This document shows, one piece after another, positions 9,262 through 17,926 of a stretch of 64,000 bases of DNA. Both the position numbers and the translations under genes were made by a program. Each line of letters opens with the position of its first letter. Positions within the stretch are counted from its first letter, which is position 1. This DNA is from JACCVL01 sp963695375 (GTDB lineage: Bacteria; Actinomycetota; Actinomycetes; Propionibacteriales; Nocardioidaceae), in NCBI GenBank assembly GCA_963695375.1, contig OY968767.1, positions 2,108,001-2,172,000 on the forward strand, given 5' to 3'. A model generated the notes under the pieces. The model searched no databases, was not told where the DNA came from, and saw only the letters and a program-made list of their open reading frames with translations.

Positions 9262-10222
9262 TCTCGTCCCAGCTCGGCACCGACGAGCGCCTGCTCTTCC
9301 GCCGGCTGCGTGCCGGCGTGGTGTCGCCGGACTCGCCGACGGCGACCGGGCGGTGCGCGGTCTCGTCGGACATCACCCGGGCGATCGCCTCCATGTCCGC
9401 GTCCGTGCCGTCTGCCGCCGCGACCGGCTCCGGCTCGGCCGCACCGGCGTCGAAGGCCAGCTGCTCGCCGGCCTGAGTCCGCTGCCGGCGCAGCCGGTCC
9501 AACGCGCTCACCCGAGGCTTCGGACCCGGCTCGGGTGAGCGCTCGACCGCCGGCTCCTGCTCCGGCTCCTGCTCCGGCTCCTGGGCCGCCACCAAGGCCA
9601 CGCGGGGCACGCCGGCGCGCGGCTCGTCACCCTCCGGCTCGACCGACAGCGGCGGCTCGTCACCCACCAGCCGGCGGGCGGCGTCGTCGTGTGCGACGAC
9701 ATAGCGGCCGGGGACGTCGTAGAGGAAGGTGGCCGGCTCCCCGCTGCGGGACGCGCTCACGGTGATCGACCAGCGGCCGTCCTCGCGCCGCCAGGAGTCC
9801 CAGTTGGCGGCGGTGGGGTCCCAGCCGTCTCCGCGCAGGTGCTCGTCCACGGCCTCGCCGAGGAGCCGCCCCGGCCCGGAGGCGTGCTTGCGTCGCAGCC
9901 CGGACCGCCGCGCCTGCTCGCAGACGTGCTCCCGCTCGGCGAGCACCGGCACGGCGTAACCCATGATCCGCTCGACCGAGACCTGGGCGACGGCCGCGAC
10001 CGCCTCCGGGGACTCGCCGGCCCGGATCCGGGCCTGGATGTCGCGGGGACGCAGGGCGGCACTGTCCATCGGTCTCTCCAGCTGTGAGGGTCGCGCGCGG
10101 TCGCCGCGGAGTGCGGCGCGGAGGCGGTCGTCGACCGCGAAGCAGAAGTCCTCGCCCGAGTCGGCCCGCAGCAGGACGTGGCTCGCGTCCTCGCTCAGGC
10201 CGACGAGGTCGAGATCACGCAT
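9233..10222 (-). CDS. sepH: SepH, septation protein (DUF3071)
   Basis: Cell-division protein that in Streptomyces binds FtsZ and stimulates its assembly. The 329 residues start with the conserved MRDLDLVGLSEDASHVLL and an N-terminal DUF3071 domain with a helix-turn-helix-like part (RPRDIQARIRAGESPEAVA). A long disordered charged linker follows, including a small EPEQEPEQEPEQEP-like repeat coded by 12-bp tandem units (about 9548-9582). A basic C-terminus (RSRRKSRRSSVPSWDEIMFG) ends it. The ATG at 10222 overlaps the 3' end of the upstream MFS gene by 8 bp (ATGCGTGA), which suggests translational coupling. The 3' end overlaps the convergent rhodanese gene by 29 bp. Confidence 0.9.
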   Translation of the reverse strand: MRDLDLVGLSEDASHVLLRADSGEDFCFAVDDRLRAALRGDRARPSQLERPMDSAALRPRDIQARIRAGESPEAVAAVAQVSVERIMGYAVPVLAEREHVCEQARRSGLRRKHASGPGRLLGEAVDEHLRGDGWDPTAANWDSWRREDGRWSITVSASRSGEPATFLYDVPGRYVVAHDDAARRLVGDEPPLSVEPEGDEPRAGVPRVALVAAQEPEQEPEQEPAVERSPEPGPKPRVSALDRLRRQRTQAGEQLAFDAGAAEPEPVAAADGTDADMEAIARVMSDETAHRPVAVGESGDTTPARSRRKSRRSSVPSWDEIMFGSKPPS

Positions 10223-11531
10223 CGTGCCGCCTCCTCGGGTCCACACCCGTCGGTGTGGACGACTTGTCGACAGTTTCACCGGGTGCGGCCCTCGGACCAA
10301 CGGGACGCGCCGTACGGTCCCGGATCATCCAGCCCGACAGGGCCGCGAGTGTCCCGCCGGCGACCGGCACGGCGAAGCCGCCGGACGCTCCCCAGGTGTC
10401 GACGGCCACCCCGGCGAGCGCCGCCCCCGGGGCGACCCCGATCGTGAGGCCGGTCGTCATCCAGGTGATGCCCTCCGTCAGCCGTGATCTCGGGCTGTAG
10501 GCCTCGGCGAGCGTGGTGGCCGCGATGACCGTCGGCGCGATCGCGAGCCCGGACCCGAGCAGGACCACCCCCAGCAGCAGCGGGTCGGGGGCCAGCGCGG
10601 CCACCGCCACGGTGCCGGTGAGCAGCACCGCACCGACCCGGAGCCGGCGCAGCGGTCGCCCGGGACCGGGCAGCGCACCGAGCACGAGGCCGGCGAGCAT
10701 GCTGCCCAGCGCCCACACCGCGAGCAGCCAGCCGGCGTAGCCGCGGTTGCCGCTCTCCTCGGCGAACGCGACCGTCACCACCTCCACCGACCCGAACAGG
10801 CAGCCCAGCCCGGTGGCGACCACGCACAGCGGAGCCAGTCGCGACCACAGCAGCGGCTCGCGCCCGGCGCTGCGGTCCGACAGCCGGCTGGGCGGCGGCG
10901 CGGTGGAGCGCTGCGCGGCGAGCAGCAGGCCGCCGGCCAGTCCGGCCGTCACGGCGGCGACGAGACCGGCGGCCGGGTGCACCCCGGTCGCGAGCAGGGT
11001 GACCACGACCGGACCGATCATGAAGACGATCTCGTCCACCACCCCCTCGAAGGCGAACGCCGTCGTGAGCTGGGCCCGGTCCTGGACGACGTGTGCCCAC
11101 CTGGCGCGCACGGCCGACCCGTACGGCGGGAAGCAGGCGCCCCCGAGCGCCGCGGCCGCCCACGACCAGCCCACCGGCCAGCCGGACTCGACCGCGACCA
11201 CCAGCAGGCCGAACCCGAGCGTCGAGCCGACGCCGGCGGCCGGGATCACCAGCGCCTGCCCGCGCCGGTCGATCAGCCGGGCCAGCACCGGGCTGGCGAT
11301 CGCGCCGGCCAGCACCGCACAGGCCGCGACCACTCCGGCCTCGGCGTAGGACCCGGTCCTGGCACTGACCAGCAGCACGACGCCGAGCCCCTCCATGGAG
11401 TACGGCATCCGCGCGACCAGCCCGGCGGCGCTGAACGCCGCCGCCCCGGGGAGGGTGAGGATGCGCCGGTAGGACTGCAGCACGGCTCGGGTCCACTCTG
11501 TTTCGGTGCTCGGTCGGGGGGTCGGTGACAA
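10215..11531 (-). CDS. Major facilitator superfamily transporter
   Basis: 438-residue integral membrane protein with about 12 hydrophobic segments and the MFS loop signature ARLIDRRGQA between helices 2 and 3. The substrate is unknown; the family is often found next to ferrochelatase and sepH in actinobacteria. The start is uncertain. TTG at 11531 (MSPTPRPSTETEW) gives the longest protein, and GTG at 11483 (VLQSYRRILTL) would keep all conserved parts. TAGCCT (11552-11547) may be the -10 element. The stop lies inside the sepH start, so the two genes form an operon. Confidence 0.85.
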   Translation of the reverse strand: MSPTPRPSTETEWTRAVLQSYRRILTLPGAAAFSAAGLVARMPYSMEGLGVVLLVSARTGSYAEAGVVAACAVLAGAIASPVLARLIDRRGQALVIPAAGVGSTLGFGLLVVAVESGWPVGWSWAAAALGGACFPPYGSAVRARWAHVVQDRAQLTTAFAFEGVVDEIVFMIGPVVVTLLATGVHPAAGLVAAVTAGLAGGLLLAAQRSTAPPPSRLSDRSAGREPLLWSRLAPLCVVATGLGCLFGSVEVVTVAFAEESGNRGYAGWLLAVWALGSMLAGLVLGALPGPGRPLRRLRVGAVLLTGTVAVAALAPDPLLLGVVLLGSGLAIAPTVIAATTLAEAYSPRSRLTEGITWMTTGLTIGVAPGAALAGVAVDTWGASGGFAVPVAGGTLAALSGWMIRDRTARPVGPRAAPGETVDKSSTPTGVDPRRRHDA

Positions 11532-11586
11532 TGGACCCGGCCACCCAGGCTACGGGTGGGCACCGACGGGACCGAGAGGACCAGGC

Positions 11587-12705
11587 ATGGCCGAAGCGGC
11601 CCCCAGCGTCGCGCCCTACGAGGCGTTGCTGCTCGTCTCCTTCGGCGGCCCGGAGGGGCCAGACGACGTGCTGCCGTTCCTGGAGAACGTCACCCGCGGG
11701 CGGGGCATCCCGACCGAGCGGCTGGAGGAGGTCGGCGCGCATTACCACCGGTTCGGCGGCCGCAGTCCGATCAACGACCAGTGCCGGGCCCTGCTCGCGG
11801 CGATCCGTTCCGACCTGTCCGGCCACGGGATCGACCTGCCGGTCTACTGGGGCAACCGGAACTGGGACCCCTACCTGTCCGACACGCTCAGCGCGATGCG
11901 CGCGGACGGGATCCAGCGCGCCGCGTGCTTCGTCACCAGCGCCTACTCGTCGTACTCCGGCTGCCGGCAGTACCGCGAGAACCTCTACGACGCGGTGCAG
12001 CAGGCCGGTCAGGGCGCGCCCCGGCTGGACCGGCTGCGGCACCACTTCAACCATCCCGGCTTCCTCGAGCCGTTCGTGGACGGCACCGTGGACGCGCTGC
12101 ACCGGCTGCGGACCGAGCGCCGCGGCGAGGTCCGGCTGGCCTTCGTCACGCACTCGATCCCGGACGCGATGAACGCCGCCAGCGCCCGCGGTCCCTCCCC
12201 GGCCACGCCCGACGGTGGCGGCTACGTCCGGCAGCACACCGAGGTCGCCGCACTGGTCGCGGATGCCGTCGCGGAGCGGGCCGGCAGCCGGCTGCCGCAC
12301 GAGCTCGTCTACTGCTCGCGCTCCGGTCCGCCGTCGGTGCCGTGGCTGGAGCCGGACGTCAACGACCATCTCGAGCGGCTCGCCGGCGACGGCGTGGACG
12401 GTGTCGTCCTGGTGCCGATCGGCTTCGTGTCCGACCACATGGAGGTGGTCTACGACCTGGACACCGAGGCGGCCGAGACCGCCCGGCGACTCGGGCTGGG
12501 ACTGGCCCGGGTGCCGACCCCGGGCATCGATCCGCGCTACGTGGCGATGGTCCGCGACCTCGTGCTCGAGCGGGCCGCCGCCGAGCGCGCCGAGGCTCCC
12601 CAGCGCGCGGTTGCCGGCGCGCTGGCACCGTCGTGGGATCGCTGCCCGGTCGGCTGCTGCGCGAACCCCCGCGGCGAGCGGCCCGCCCTCGGCGGCGTGG
12701 CGTGA
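11587..12705 (+). CDS. hemH: Ferrochelatase (coproporphyrin ferrochelatase in Gram-positives)
   Basis: Inserts ferrous iron into coproporphyrin III in the actinobacterial haem pathway, soluble or membrane-associated. The 372 residues show the family pattern LLLVSFGGPEGPDDVLPFLENV, the FGGRSPIN loop, the TSAYSSYSGCRQY active-site segment with its histidine-equivalent region, and VVLVPIGFVSDHMEVVYDLD. The C-terminal RCPVGCC with an inner cysteine would bind the [2Fe-2S] cluster known for actinobacterial ferrochelatases. ATG at 11587 follows GAGAGGACC. The TGA overlaps the GTG of suhB (GTGA). Confidence 0.92.
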   Translation: MAEAAPSVAPYEALLLVSFGGPEGPDDVLPFLENVTRGRGIPTERLEEVGAHYHRFGGRSPINDQCRALLAAIRSDLSGHGIDLPVYWGNRNWDPYLSDTLSAMRADGIQRAACFVTSAYSSYSGCRQYRENLYDAVQQAGQGAPRLDRLRHHFNHPGFLEPFVDGTVDALHRLRTERRGEVRLAFVTHSIPDAMNAASARGPSPATPDGGGYVRQHTEVAALVADAVAERAGSRLPHELVYCSRSGPPSVPWLEPDVNDHLERLAGDGVDGVVLVPIGFVSDHMEVVYDLDTEAAETARRLGLGLARVPTPGIDPRYVAMVRDLVLERAAAERAEAPQRAVAGALAPSWDRCPVGCCANPRGERPALGGVA

Positions 12706-13541
12706 CCGCTGCCGACCCCGAGCTGCTCCGCGACGTGGCGGTCGACGTGGCCCGCGAGGCCGCGGACTGGCTGCGCCGCGAGCGGCCGACCGGCCGGGTG
12801 GTGGCGGCGGGCACCAAGTCCAGCCCCACCGACGCGGTGACCGCGTTCGACACCGCGGTGCAGCGGCGCATCCAGGCGCACCTGCTCGACCGACGTCCCG
12901 GCGACGCGTTCCGCGGCGAGGAGAGCCTGGGCGACCAGACGCCCGCGGCCGAGGCCGCGCCGTCGGGCGTGCGGTGGGTCGTCGACCCGATCGACGGCAC
13001 CGTCAACTTCATGTACGGGCTCAAGGGTTATGCCGTGTCCGTCGCCGCCGAGGCGGACGGGCAGGTGCGAGCCGGCTGCGTGGTCGACGTGGAGTCCGGG
13101 GAGGAGTACGCGGCGGCGCGCGGACACGGTGCCACCCGGCGCGGCGTCGACGGTCGGCCGGTACCGCTGCGGCTGCCGGAGCCGCCGCCGCTGTCCGAGG
13201 CGCTGATCGCGACCGGCTTTTCCTACGACCTCGACATCCGCCGCCGGCAGGCGGCGGCCGTTGCCTGCCTGCTGGCCGAGGTGCGTGACGTGCGCCGGCT
13301 CGGCGCCGCCTCCCTCGACCTGTGCGCCGTCGCCGCCGGCCGGGTGGACGGGTACGTCGAGCAGGGACTGCAGCCGTGGGACCTGGCTGCCGGCGGGCTG
13401 GTCGCCGAGGAGGCCGGGGCGGTGCTGGTCGGTGCCGGCGCCGGCGCGACCGCCGAGCCCCCCGGCGAGCGGCTGGTCCTCGCCACCTCCCCAGGTCTGC
13501 TGCCCGCCCTGCGCGACCTCGTCGTCAGGTGCGCCTTCTGA
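12702..13541 (+). CDS. suhB: Inositol monophosphatase family phosphatase
   Basis: Mg-dependent phosphatase of the IMPase/SuhB family, 279 residues, hydrolysing inositol-1-phosphate or related sugar phosphates. The metal site is visible as EES (FRGEESLGD), D95-P-I-D-G-T (VVDPIDGTVNF) and WDLAAGGLVAEEAG near the C-terminus. The GTG start overlaps the ferrochelatase stop. M. tuberculosis Rv2701c (SuhB) occupies the corresponding place next to DUF4193, which supports the call. Actinobacteria use such enzymes to make inositol for phosphatidylinositol or mycothiol; the actual substrate is not shown by sequence. Confidence 0.87.
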   Translation: MTAADPELLRDVAVDVAREAADWLRRERPTGRVVAAGTKSSPTDAVTAFDTAVQRRIQAHLLDRRPGDAFRGEESLGDQTPAAEAAPSGVRWVVDPIDGTVNFMYGLKGYAVSVAAEADGQVRAGCVVDVESGEEYAAARGHGATRRGVDGRPVPLRLPEPPPLSEALIATGFSYDLDIRRRQAAAVACLLAEVRDVRRLGAASLDLCAVAAGRVDGYVEQGLQPWDLAAGGLVAEEAGAVLVGAGAGATAEPPGERLVLATSPGLLPALRDLVVRCAF

Positions 13542-13773
13542 TCCGACCCGGTCAAAAAACCCGAGCCGAACGGAAATAGCGGGAGACCTTCCGCCGTTTG
13601 TGTCTCGCACGTACCGGCTCCCGACGAGAATGTGGCGGGAGTCGCACCCGGACCGGGGGGCACGAAGGTGTGTCCGGCCGGGAGATGGGGCACAATCGGC
13701 GCCCCGGGTGCGCCCCGGAGGACCACCGTGCGGCACCCGCACGATCGCTGCTAGTTCGAGGAACCCGTACCAG
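13542..13773. promoter_or_regulatory. 232-bp intergenic region ahead of the DUF4193 gene
   Basis: No gene is seen. An A-rich patch (CAAAAAACCC near 13552) follows suhB. A candidate -10 CACAAT lies at about 13691. A short inverted repeat GTTC-GAG-GAAC sits at about 13755-13765, close to the start codon. This is presumably the promoter and leader of the DUF4193 gene; no known riboswitch motif was recognised. Confidence 0.3.
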
Positions 13774-14073
13774 ATGGCCACCGATTATGACGCACCCCGC
13801 AAAACGGACGAAGAAGCCAACGAAGACAGCATCGAAGAGCTGAAGTCGCGTCGGCACGACAAGAACTCCGGCAAGGTCGACGAGGACGAGGTCGAGGCGG
13901 CCGAGGCGTTCGAACTCCCCGGCGCCGACCTGTCGCACGAGGAGCTGGCGGTCCAGGTGCTGCCCCGTCAGTCCGACGAGTTCACCTGCTCGTCGTGCTT
14001 CCTGGTGCACCACCGCAGCCAGCTCGCGGGCAAGGGTCGACACGGCCCGGTCTGCCGGGACTGCGCGGCCTGA
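13774..14073 (+). CDS. DUF4193 family protein, dksA-like zinc ribbon
   Basis: 99-residue acidic protein (MATDYDAPRKTDEE) with a C-terminal zinc-ribbon-like cysteine pattern FTCSSCFLVHH and VCRDCAA. The family is nearly universal in Actinobacteria (Rv2699c in M. tuberculosis) and has no established function. The highly charged first 60 residues are probably disordered. It is convergent with the DUF4235 gene, with stops four bases apart. A role in RNA polymerase or ribosome binding is possible but only inferred from the zinc ribbon. Confidence 0.88.
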   Translation: MATDYDAPRKTDEEANEDSIEELKSRRHDKNSGKVDEDEVEAAEAFELPGADLSHEELAVQVLPRQSDEFTCSSCFLVHHRSQLAGKGRHGPVCRDCAA

Positions 14074-14076
14074 CGG

Positions 14077-14451
14077 TCACTTGTCGACCGGGTCCATGTC
14101 CGGCGGCAGGTGGCCGGTCGACCGCACCCAGTACTGCGCGGTCTTGCGGCTCACCGCGATCTTCACCAGCTCGGCGGTGGCCCCGGACAGGACCGCCCAC
14201 ATGATCGCCTCGCGCGCGTCGATGTCGGGGTGATCCGGTGAGTTCGGCGGCTTTCTCCGGGTGGCCAGCTGCCAGGTGCGCTGGGTGAGCTTGAGCGTGA
14301 TCACGCCGGAGAGCACCGTCGCGCCACGGCTGTAGACCTTCCACAGCTGCTTGGACCCCAGCCCGGTCGTGGGAGTCGCCCCCGCCTGCTGGGCGTCCGC
14401 GATCGGGCTGTCGGACTCCTTGGGCGGGGTCACCTTCTTCTTGCGGGCCAC
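14077..14451 (-). CDS. DUF4235 domain membrane protein
   Basis: 124-residue small protein. A basic N-terminus (MARKKKVTPPKESDS) is followed by the DUF4235 core GSKQLWKVYSRGATVLSGVI with one hydrophobic segment, and a second hydrophobic stretch AIMWAVLSGATAELVKIAV. It is expected to sit in the cytoplasmic membrane. The function of the family is unknown. It is convergent with DUF4193 and separated from DUF3093 by 48 bp. Confidence 0.82.
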   Translation of the reverse strand: MARKKKVTPPKESDSPIADAQQAGATPTTGLGSKQLWKVYSRGATVLSGVITLKLTQRTWQLATRRKPPNSPDHPDIDAREAIMWAVLSGATAELVKIAVSRKTAQYWVRSTGHLPPDMDPVDK

Positions 14452-14499
14452 GACATCTCTCCCGTCCGCGTTCGCTCGGCCGTGCTTCGGTCGTTTCGG

Positions 14500-14997
14500 T
14501 CATCGTGCCGTACGCGGTCCGTCCCGGCGCGAGGACCGGGTGGCGAGCACGGCGGCGACGATCCGCTCCGGGTGTCGGGCGGAGACCAGCCAGTACGGCG
14601 TCGGGTCGGCCGGGTCGACCAGCTGCACCCGGACGCAGCGCCCGAGGTACGGCCGGAGCAGCAGGAACGCGCGGGCGTCGGCGTCCGTGCCGCGGGCACG
14701 CCGCGCGGCCTCCCCGTCGAGCGCCACCAGCTCACCGCACCAGCGCAGCGGGACGTGCGCGCGGCCGGCGACGAACTCGCCGTCGCGGACGCCGACCCGC
14801 ACCGACCCGAGTGCCGCCAGGCCGCCCAGCGCGACCGCCCCGGTGATCGCGCCGCCGAGGAGCGCGGCCGGCGCCGGAACCGCTGCCGACAGCACCAGCC
14901 AGACCGCCAGCGCGGCCACCGCGGCGCCGACCCACCACGTCGGCGGCGGCCAGAGCCGCTCGGTGCAGCCGCTGCTCGGAGCCGACGGGACGGGCAC
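14500..14997 (-). CDS. DUF3093 family membrane protein
   Basis: 165-residue protein with two hydrophobic helices near the N-terminus (VGAAVAALAVWLVLSAAV and LLGGAITGAVALGGLAAL) after the family motif TERLWPPPTWW. A soluble C-terminal part contains PYWLVSARHPERIVAAV. It is the counterpart of Rv2698, which is also divergent from dut. GTG at 14997 is chosen because CAGGCT on the minus strand (15008-15003) ends a few bases upstream. The function is unknown. Confidence 0.85.
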   Translation of the reverse strand: MPVPSAPSSGCTERLWPPPTWWVGAAVAALAVWLVLSAAVPAPAALLGGAITGAVALGGLAALGSVRVGVRDGEFVAGRAHVPLRWCGELVALDGEAARRARGTDADARAFLLLRPYLGRCVRVQLVDPADPTPYWLVSARHPERIVAAVLATRSSRRDGPRTAR

Positions 14998-15054
14998 CCC
15001 TACAGCCTGGCACGCGCGGCGAGCACGGGTGAGCCGCCGGGCTAGGGTCGCGCC

Positions 15055-15516
15055 GTGAGCGAGTGCGTGATCTCCGTGCAGAGGCTGGACGAGGGCGTCC
15101 CGCTGCCCGCCTACGCCCACCCCGGCGACGCCGGTGCCGACCTGGTCACCACCGTGGACGTGGTGTTGATGCCGGGGGAGCGGGCGGTGGTGCCCACCGG
15201 GATCGCGCTCGCCCTGCCGCCCGGCACGGCGGGGTTCGTGCACCCGCGCTCCGGCCTGGCCGCCCGCACCGGGCTGTCCATCGTCAACGCACCGGGGACG
15301 ATCGACGCGGGCTACCGCGGCGAGGTCAAGGTGTGCCTGGTCAACCTCGACCCGCGCGAGCCGGTGCGGCTGCGGCGCGGTGACCGCATCGCCCAGCTGG
15401 TGGTGCAGCGGGTCGAGTCCGCCCGCTTCCTGGAGGTGGACGGGCTGCCGGAATCGGCGCGCGGCGCGGGCGGCTACGGTTCCACTGGGGGATTCGCCCC
15501 GCCGACCACGGTCTGA
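15055..15516 (+). CDS. dut: Deoxyuridine 5'-triphosphate nucleotidohydrolase (dUTPase)
   Basis: Hydrolyses dUTP to dUMP and pyrophosphate, keeping uracil out of DNA and feeding dTMP synthesis. The 153-residue trimeric-type enzyme shows motif 1 (HPGDAGADL), motif 2 (HPRSGLAART), motif 3 (GTIDAGYRGEV), motif 4 and the glycine-rich C-terminal motif 5 (GAGGYGSTGGF). GTG at 15055 has TAGGGT (15043-15048) six bases upstream, so the transcript is probably leaderless. The DUF3710 gene follows after 15 bp. Confidence 0.95.
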   Translation: MSECVISVQRLDEGVPLPAYAHPGDAGADLVTTVDVVLMPGERAVVPTGIALALPPGTAGFVHPRSGLAARTGLSIVNAPGTIDAGYRGEVKVCLVNLDPREPVRLRRGDRIAQLVVQRVESARFLEVDGLPESARGAGGYGSTGGFAPPTTV

Positions 15517-15531
15517 GGAGGGCTGCTGGTG

Positions 15532-16167
15532 ATGTTCGGTCGCAAGCGGTCCGGCGCCGACCGTGATGAGCCGCGAGGGCCCGAGCAGGACGGCGCCGGT
15601 GACGATGGGCACACGGCCACCGGCGGTCCGCGGGACGTGAGCGAGGTGGACCTGGACGCACCCGGCGGCCCGCCCCGCGTCGACCTCGGCAGCCTGCTGA
15701 TCGGCAGCGTCGAGGGGCTCGAGCTGCGCCTCCAGGCGGACCAGGCGACCGGTGTGGTGACCGCGGTGATGCTGGCCGGCGGGGACGGCGCGGTCGAGCT
15801 GCGCGCCTTTGCCGCCCCCAAGCGGGGCGGGCTCTGGGCCGAGCTGCGTCGCGAGATCACGGCCGAGGCGACCCGGCTCGGCGGCACGGCCGACGAGGAC
15901 GACGGTCCGTACGGACCGCAGCTGCGGCTGCGGGTCCCCGTCAAGACGCAGGAGGGCCGCGGCGGTGTCCAGGTCTCCCGGGTGGTCGCCGTCGAAGGCC
16001 CCCGCTGGTTGGTGCGTGCAACCTTCCTGGGGGCAGCCGCCCAGCACGCCGACCCGGACGCTCCGCTGGAGCGGGCGCTGCGCGAGGTGGTCGTGGTCCG
16101 GGGCGGTGCGCCGATGTCGCCCCGGGAGCCTTTGCCGCTGCGGTTGCCGCCGGAAGCCGCGAAGTGA
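15532..16167 (+). CDS. DUF3710 family protein
   Basis: 211-residue protein of an actinobacterial family of unknown function (Rv2696c type). It begins with MFGRKRSGADRDEP, has about 45 disordered residues, then the conserved core VDLGSLLIGSVEGLELRLQ and LWAELRREITAEATRLGGT. A strong ribosome-binding site GAGGAGGG lies at 15515-15522. GTG at 15529 is an in-frame alternative, but family members start with MFG. It lies 15 bp after dut and 27 bp before the OB-fold gene. Confidence 0.85.
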   Translation: MFGRKRSGADRDEPRGPEQDGAGDDGHTATGGPRDVSEVDLDAPGGPPRVDLGSLLIGSVEGLELRLQADQATGVVTAVMLAGGDGAVELRAFAAPKRGGLWAELRREITAEATRLGGTADEDDGPYGPQLRLRVPVKTQEGRGGVQVSRVVAVEGPRWLVRATFLGAAAQHADPDAPLERALREVVVVRGGAPMSPREPLPLRLPPEAAK

Positions 16168-16194
16168 CCCGCTCCTCCCGCGTAGGCTGGGGCC

Positions 16195-16560
16195 ATGGTC
16201 ACCACGGAGCTGTGGCAGCGCGCGAAGAACCGGCTGGGCGGCAGCCAGACCGCTCGTGAGGACGCCGAGCTGCAGGCGGACGCGGAGGAGCAGGGCTGCC
16301 GGGGCGTGGCCAGCCACGAGGACCGGGACCGGTGCACGCTGCACGGCACGCTCCGGACGGTGACGCTGCGACCGCACGGAGGGGTGGTCGCGCTCGAGGC
16401 CGAGCTGTACGACGGCACCGGGAGCGTGACCCTGATCTGGCTCGGCCGCCGGCGGATCGCCGGGATCGCGGCCGGTCGTCGGATGACCGTGTTCGGTCGG
16501 TTGAGCTGCTCGGGCAAACAGCGGGTGCTCTACAACCCGCGCTACGAGCTGGGCGCGTGA
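16195..16560 (+). CDS. OB-fold nucleic acid binding protein
   Basis: 121-residue protein with an OB-fold core: CTLHGTLRTVTLRPHG, VALEAELYDGTGSVTLIWLG and GRRMTVFGRLS. It matches the Rv2694c-type family, often annotated as a DNA-binding or RecG-like OB protein. It probably binds single-stranded nucleic acid, but no substrate is shown. ATG at 16195 has TAGGCT (16183-16188) six bases upstream, suggesting a leaderless transcript separate from dut-DUF3710. The stop overlaps the GTG of the DUF3159 gene. Confidence 0.85.
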   Translation: MVTTELWQRAKNRLGGSQTAREDAELQADAEEQGCRGVASHEDRDRCTLHGTLRTVTLRPHGGVVALEAELYDGTGSVTLIWLGRRRIAGIAAGRRMTVFGRLSCSGKQRVLYNPRYELGA

Positions 16561-17252
16561 CGCACGCCGCGGCCGTCGCGTCGTACGACACCGTCGAGCA
16601 GCTGGTCCGCTCGCGGCTCTCGCATGCCCTCGGTGGCAAGCGCGGCATGCTCGAAGGCGCCGTCCCCACCATCGCGTTCACGCTCACCTGGGTGTCCAGC
16701 CGCGACCTGCGGCTGTCCCTGGCGCTCGGTGCCGGGCTGGCGGTGCTGCTGCTGGCCGTTCGGCTGGCGCAGCGGCAGAGCCCCCAGTTCGTGCTGAACA
16801 GCCTGTTCGGCATCGGCATCGCCGCGGTCTTCGCGCTGCGCAGCGGCGAGGCCCAGGACGCGTTCCTGCCCGGCATCATCTACAACGCCGGCTACGCCGT
16901 GGTCTTGATCGCCTCGGTGCTGGCCCGCTGGCCGGTCGTCGGCTTCCTGATCGGCAGCGTGACCGGTGACCCCACCGGGTGGCGTCGCGACGCCGGACTG
17001 GTGCGGCTGTGCAGCCGGCTGACCCTCGTGCTCGCACTGCCGTGCGTGCTCCGCGTCGCGGTGCAGTATCCGCTCTGGCTCGGCGGCGAGGACATGGTCG
17101 CCTGGCTCGGGGCGGCCAAGATCGCGCTCGGCTGGCCGCTGCAGATAGGGGTGCTGGCGGTGATGGTCTGGATGCTCAGCCGGAACGCGACCCCGCTGGC
17201 CGCCCCACTGGCGGCGCCGGAGGGTCGCGCCGCCGCCGAGCCCTCGCCCTAG
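16557..17252 (+). CDS. DUF3159 family membrane protein
   Basis: 231-residue integral membrane protein of the Rv2693c type with about five or six hydrophobic segments (PTIAFTLTWV, LALGAGLAVLLLAVRLA, VLNSLFGIGIAAVFAL and others) and the family motif GKRGMLEGAVPTIAF. Its function is unknown. Translation is probably coupled to the OB-fold gene through the GTGA overlap. Its TAG stop shares the palindromic CTAG (17249-17252) with the stop of the convergent trkA gene. Confidence 0.85.
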   Translation: MTHAAAVASYDTVEQLVRSRLSHALGGKRGMLEGAVPTIAFTLTWVSSRDLRLSLALGAGLAVLLLAVRLAQRQSPQFVLNSLFGIGIAAVFALRSGEAQDAFLPGIIYNAGYAVVLIASVLARWPVVGFLIGSVTGDPTGWRRDAGLVRLCSRLTLVLALPCVLRVAVQYPLWLGGEDMVAWLGAAKIALGWPLQIGVLAVMVWMLSRNATPLAAPLAAPEGRAAAEPSP

Positions 17253-17926
17253 CCTCGGTGCGGGTGCTCGATCGGCGCCAGCAGCTCGGCGATCTCGTCC
17301 TCGTGCTCCTCGTGCGCGACCAGCAGCAGCTCGTCGGCGGACTCGAGGGAGCGGTCCGGCTCCGGGGTCATGATGCCGCCGTCGCGGAGGATGGCGACCA
17401 GCACCACGTCCACCGGCCAGTCGACGTCGCGGACCAGCCGGCCGACGTACGGCGAGTCGTCCGGCAGCGTGATCTCGACCAGGTTCGCCGCGCTCTGCCG
17501 GAAGGTGAACAGCCGGACCAGGTCGCCGACGGTGACCGCCTCCTCCACCAGCGCGGCCATCAGTCGCGGCGTGGAGACCAGCACGTCGACGCCCCACGAC
17601 TCGGTGAACAGCCACTCGTTCGCCGGGTGGTTCACCCGGCTCACCGTCCGCGGGACCGCGAACTCGGTCTTGGCGAGCAGCGCGACCACGAGGTTGACCT
17701 TGTCGTCCCCGGTCGCCGAGACCACGACCTGACAGCTCTGCAGCCCGGCCTCCTCGAGGCTGGAGAGCTCGCAGGCGTCGGCCAGCAGCCACTCCGCGTC
17801 CGGCACCGACTGGGACCGGATCGCTCGCGGGTCCTTGTCGATGAGCAGCACCTGGTGCCCGTTGTCGAGCAGCTCCCGAGCCACCGAGCGGCCGACGGCG
17901 CCGGCGCCGGCGATGGCGACCCGCAT
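17249..17926 (-). CDS. trkA: TrkA/RCK potassium regulatory protein, second of pair
   Basis: 225-residue cytosolic RCK protein: N-terminal Rossmann NAD(H)-binding domain (MRVAIAGAGAVGRSVARELL, with acidic LIDKD at the end of strand 2) and C-terminal RCK_C domain (about 140-220). Such proteins gate potassium transporters in response to nucleotides. It is the counterpart of CeoC (Rv2692). It is translationally linked to the upstream paralogue by a one-base TGATG overlap. Together they probably regulate the divergent KimA-like transporter (inference from context). Confidence 0.9.
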   Translation of the reverse strand: MRVAIAGAGAVGRSVARELLDNGHQVLLIDKDPRAIRSQSVPDAEWLLADACELSSLEEAGLQSCQVVVSATGDDKVNLVVALLAKTEFAVPRTVSRVNHPANEWLFTESWGVDVLVSTPRLMAALVEEAVTVGDLVRLFTFRQSAANLVEITLPDDSPYVGRLVRDVDWPVDVVLVAILRDGGIMTPEPDRSLESADELLLVAHEEHEDEIAELLAPIEHPHRG

